Shown one piece after another: positions 34,104 through 35,594 of a DNA stretch of 35,594 nt. The notes below the pieces were generated by a model, which was not told the DNA's origin, did not search any database, and saw nothing but the letters and a program-made list of their open reading frames with translations. The DNA is from Candidatus Kapaibacterium sp. GTDB lineage: Bacteria > Bacteroidota > Ignavibacteria > Kapaibacteriales > UBA7675. The stretch lies in the NCBI GenBank assembly GCA_028284775.1, contig JANQRB010000110.1, positions 1 through 35,594 on the forward strand, in the 5' to 3' direction. A program made the position numbers and the translations under genes. Position 1 is the stretch's first letter. Every line of letters begins with the position of its first letter.

Positions 34104-34505
34104 ATGAGTCGACTTGAACAATTGCGCGAGGAAATGAGTCAGCGCAGTGACGCTCATCTTTTCGCGGTCGTTGCACATCCCGAAGACTGGATTCCGGAGG
34201 CTGTCCAGGCGGCAAGAGCTGAGATTGACCGGCGCGGTCTCTCGCAGGAAGAAACCATCGCGGCGGAAGCTATCGTACAGGCGGACGACGATCGCAAGAA
34301 AAAGTACGCCTCCATGCGACTACCGACCTGGGCGAAGGTGCTGATCTTTTTATGTCCTGTGATGCCGGGATTGATGGGTATTCTCGTAATCTACCTTTAT
34401 TTCTCAAGTCGTGGAGCCACGGCGCTCATTAAGGATTACATGCGATGGCTGCTTTACGGTCTGATATTTTATGCAGTCCTGATTTTGATTCTCAGTATTG
34501 TGTGA
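34104..34505 (+). CDS. Small two-TM membrane protein
   Basis: A 133-residue protein of no family I can name. Residues 1-55 are a polar helical region with the pattern HPEDWIPEAVQAARAEIDRRGL, which recurs in Bacteroidota membrane proteins, and a basic DRKKKYASM stretch follows. Two membrane segments lie at ~78-100 and ~112-132. A strong ribosome binding site, GGGAGG, lies 5 bases before the ATG. It is about 100 bases after the FAD gene and may share its transcript. Role unknown. Confidence 0.78.
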   Translation: MSRLEQLREEMSQRSDAHLFAVVAHPEDWIPEAVQAARAEIDRRGLSQEETIAAEAIVQADDDRKKKYASMRLPTWAKVLIFLCPVMPGLMGILVIYLYFSSRGATALIKDYMRWLLYGLIFYAVLILILSIV

Positions 34506-35244
34506 GCGAGTAGGTCTGAATAGTAGATTTGTCCTTTCTCGCAAGATCGATTCCTTAAGGCTCAGGCCCCACGCGAATCATCAGCGCTCGAAATATTTAC
34601 CAATAGTAATAACTGTCCGTCTTGGCGATTGTCAGCCTGGGTCGGTTGACACTTGCACAGCAGCTTCACTATCCGCTGGCCAGAGTTGTCCAGATCTCAG
34701 TTTGGCAATGTACGCTCAGTCCTAGGGTGATCTTACAAATTCCAACCGACCTTGCGCGACGACTGCTATATATGCTAGCTTTTGTTGAGTAAGAATCTGG
34801 CTAGCCTATTTGCATGTTTGTGGCAGCTCCATCCATGGATCGACTGGTGGTTGGCGGTATTCAGTTGGATTGTTGGGCAACGCAGAAGGAAGCTGTGAAT
34901 AGCGCTCGGGCGAGCCTGAGTTCCGACCTGTCATAGGAAACTGCCATCGACTGATGACTAAATGTTGTTTAATGTCTTTCTGCCAAAATCCACTGTGCGC
35001 GTGGAACACAAAAGTCGAAATGAGGGCCGTTAAATGTCTTTAGCGGAACGTTTGATTGATACTGGGCGCAGAGTGAAAAAGCCGCAGACTGTATGTCGCA
35101 AAACATTCGTATTGTTGTGGTGTTCCGTGCGGATCGAAGGAAACAACAGAGCGTTATAGGACGAGTATATGCTGAAGACTTGAGGTTTTTGGCAGATTTG
35201 CGTGTGGTTTGGACAGTAGATAGAAATTGGCAGGTGGTGGCGGA

Positions 35245-35304
35245 GGGCGGGCCCAACGGGCCAGCCCGACTGAGAACAATAGTTGTATTGTTAATTATTG
35301 TTCT
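35245..35304. repeat. Two adjacent hairpins
   Basis: GGGCGGGCCC (35245-35254) pairs with GGGCCAGCCC (35258-35267) over 9 of 10 bases around the loop AAC. Right after it, AGAACAATA (35273-35281) and TATTGTTCT (35296-35304) are exact reverse complements. A further copy of TATTGTT inside (35286-35292) allows an alternative fold with the same left arm. This gives two mutually exclusive structures. Confidence 0.5.
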
Positions 35305-35466
35305 GACTACCCATACATCCAGCTTCCAACCAATCCCACAGCCTCATCCGCTTAATGCCCCGCAGTCAACTCTAGCGCCGTCCTCTGCAATCTGCATTGG
35401 CCTAGCTGCTCGAGGATTTTTCGAAGAGACTATCCATTCCACCCAGCTTTAATCACCCTCCTTTGT

Positions 35467-35495
35467 TTGACATAATCAAGCTTTGTAACTACTAT
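35467..35495 (+). promoter_or_regulatory. Strong sigma70-type promoter pointing out of window
   Basis: TTGACA (35467-35472), 17 bases, TACTAT (35490-35495): a perfect -35, ideal spacing and a fair -10. The start would fall near 35502, giving a leader of about 85 bases before the ATG at 35587. The leader holds GATTTT/AAAATC as a small hairpin. Confidence 0.5.
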
Positions 35496-35594
35496 GACTG
35501 TACACGACAAAATATTTAACAACATACAACCGGTGATTTTCGCTAAAAATCAAATATTTCGAGTTTTTAAAGACTAAAGCGCTGACATGAGCGT

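Larger units (their letters stand above)
34506..35594. other. A/T-richer gene-free end of window
   Basis: No gene is supported in about 1.09 kb. The composition is visibly richer in A/T than the genes. The short frames on both strands lack ribosome binding sites and read like random sequence. It contains two hairpins (35245-35267 and 35273-35304) and a promoter (35467-35495), listed separately. An ATG at 35587 may begin the gene that this promoter serves, but only two codons are inside the window. Confidence 0.5.

Noticed and set aside
35093..35452. 119-codon plus-strand frame near the right end
   Set aside because: No ribosome binding site, and it runs straight through both hairpins.

Overview
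The window looks like a piece of chromosome from a Gram-negative bacterium of the Bacteroidota/Chlorobiota/Ignavibacteria/Kapabacteria group. The clues are a secreted protein ending in a type IX secretion (Por) C-terminal sorting domain, a GWxTD-domain protein, a TonB receptor with a carboxypeptidase-regulatory N-domain, a DUF4856 lipoprotein, and Asp-rich lipoproteins directly after the lipobox Cys. Shine-Dalgarno sequences are present at some genes and absent at others. The exact phylum is inference. I saw no prophage, transposase, integrase or CRISPR array.

Left part (1-12.7 kb, mostly minus strand): two tandem, paralogous kelch-repeat secreted proteins, the first running off the left edge. 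Upstream of them lies a compact run rng - dxr - rseP - surE (ribonuclease G, DXP reductoisomerase, site-2 protease, 5'-nucleotidase). Next come a 0.7 kb gene-free stretch, a plus-strand tRNA-Arg(UCU), and a minus-strand operon xseA - xseB - glutaredoxin-like protein. That operon has a good sigma70-type promoter in the xseA/ispF divergent region.

Middle part (12.8-22.8 kb, plus strand): ispF with an unusual Lys/Arg-rich tail, a sensor histidine kinase with a large extracytoplasmic domain and no adjacent response regulator, ruvX, a GWxTD-domain protein, an SrkA/RdoA-like kinase followed by a divergent transketolase-like ThDP enzyme, and a CNNM/CBS transport protein.

Right part (22.8-35.6 kb): a CpeT/CpcT-family protein on the minus strand, a 1.1 kb gene-free stretch with several short palindromes, and a CHAP amidase overlapping dinB. 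Then comes a probable iron-uptake cassette: small lipoprotein - FecA-like TonB receptor - DUF4856 lipoprotein, with a palindrome just before its first start codon and a strong intrinsic terminator after it. It is followed by a GT-C glycosyltransferase, an FAD amine-oxidase-like protein, a small two-TM protein and an A/T-richer gene-free end. That end contains hairpins and a TTGACA-17-TACTAT promoter pointing out of the window.

Most genes are housekeeping. The parts most worth a second look are the SrkA-transketolase pair, the tailed IspF, the iron cassette with its palindrome and tiny lipoprotein, the CpeT homologue, and the structured gene-free segments.
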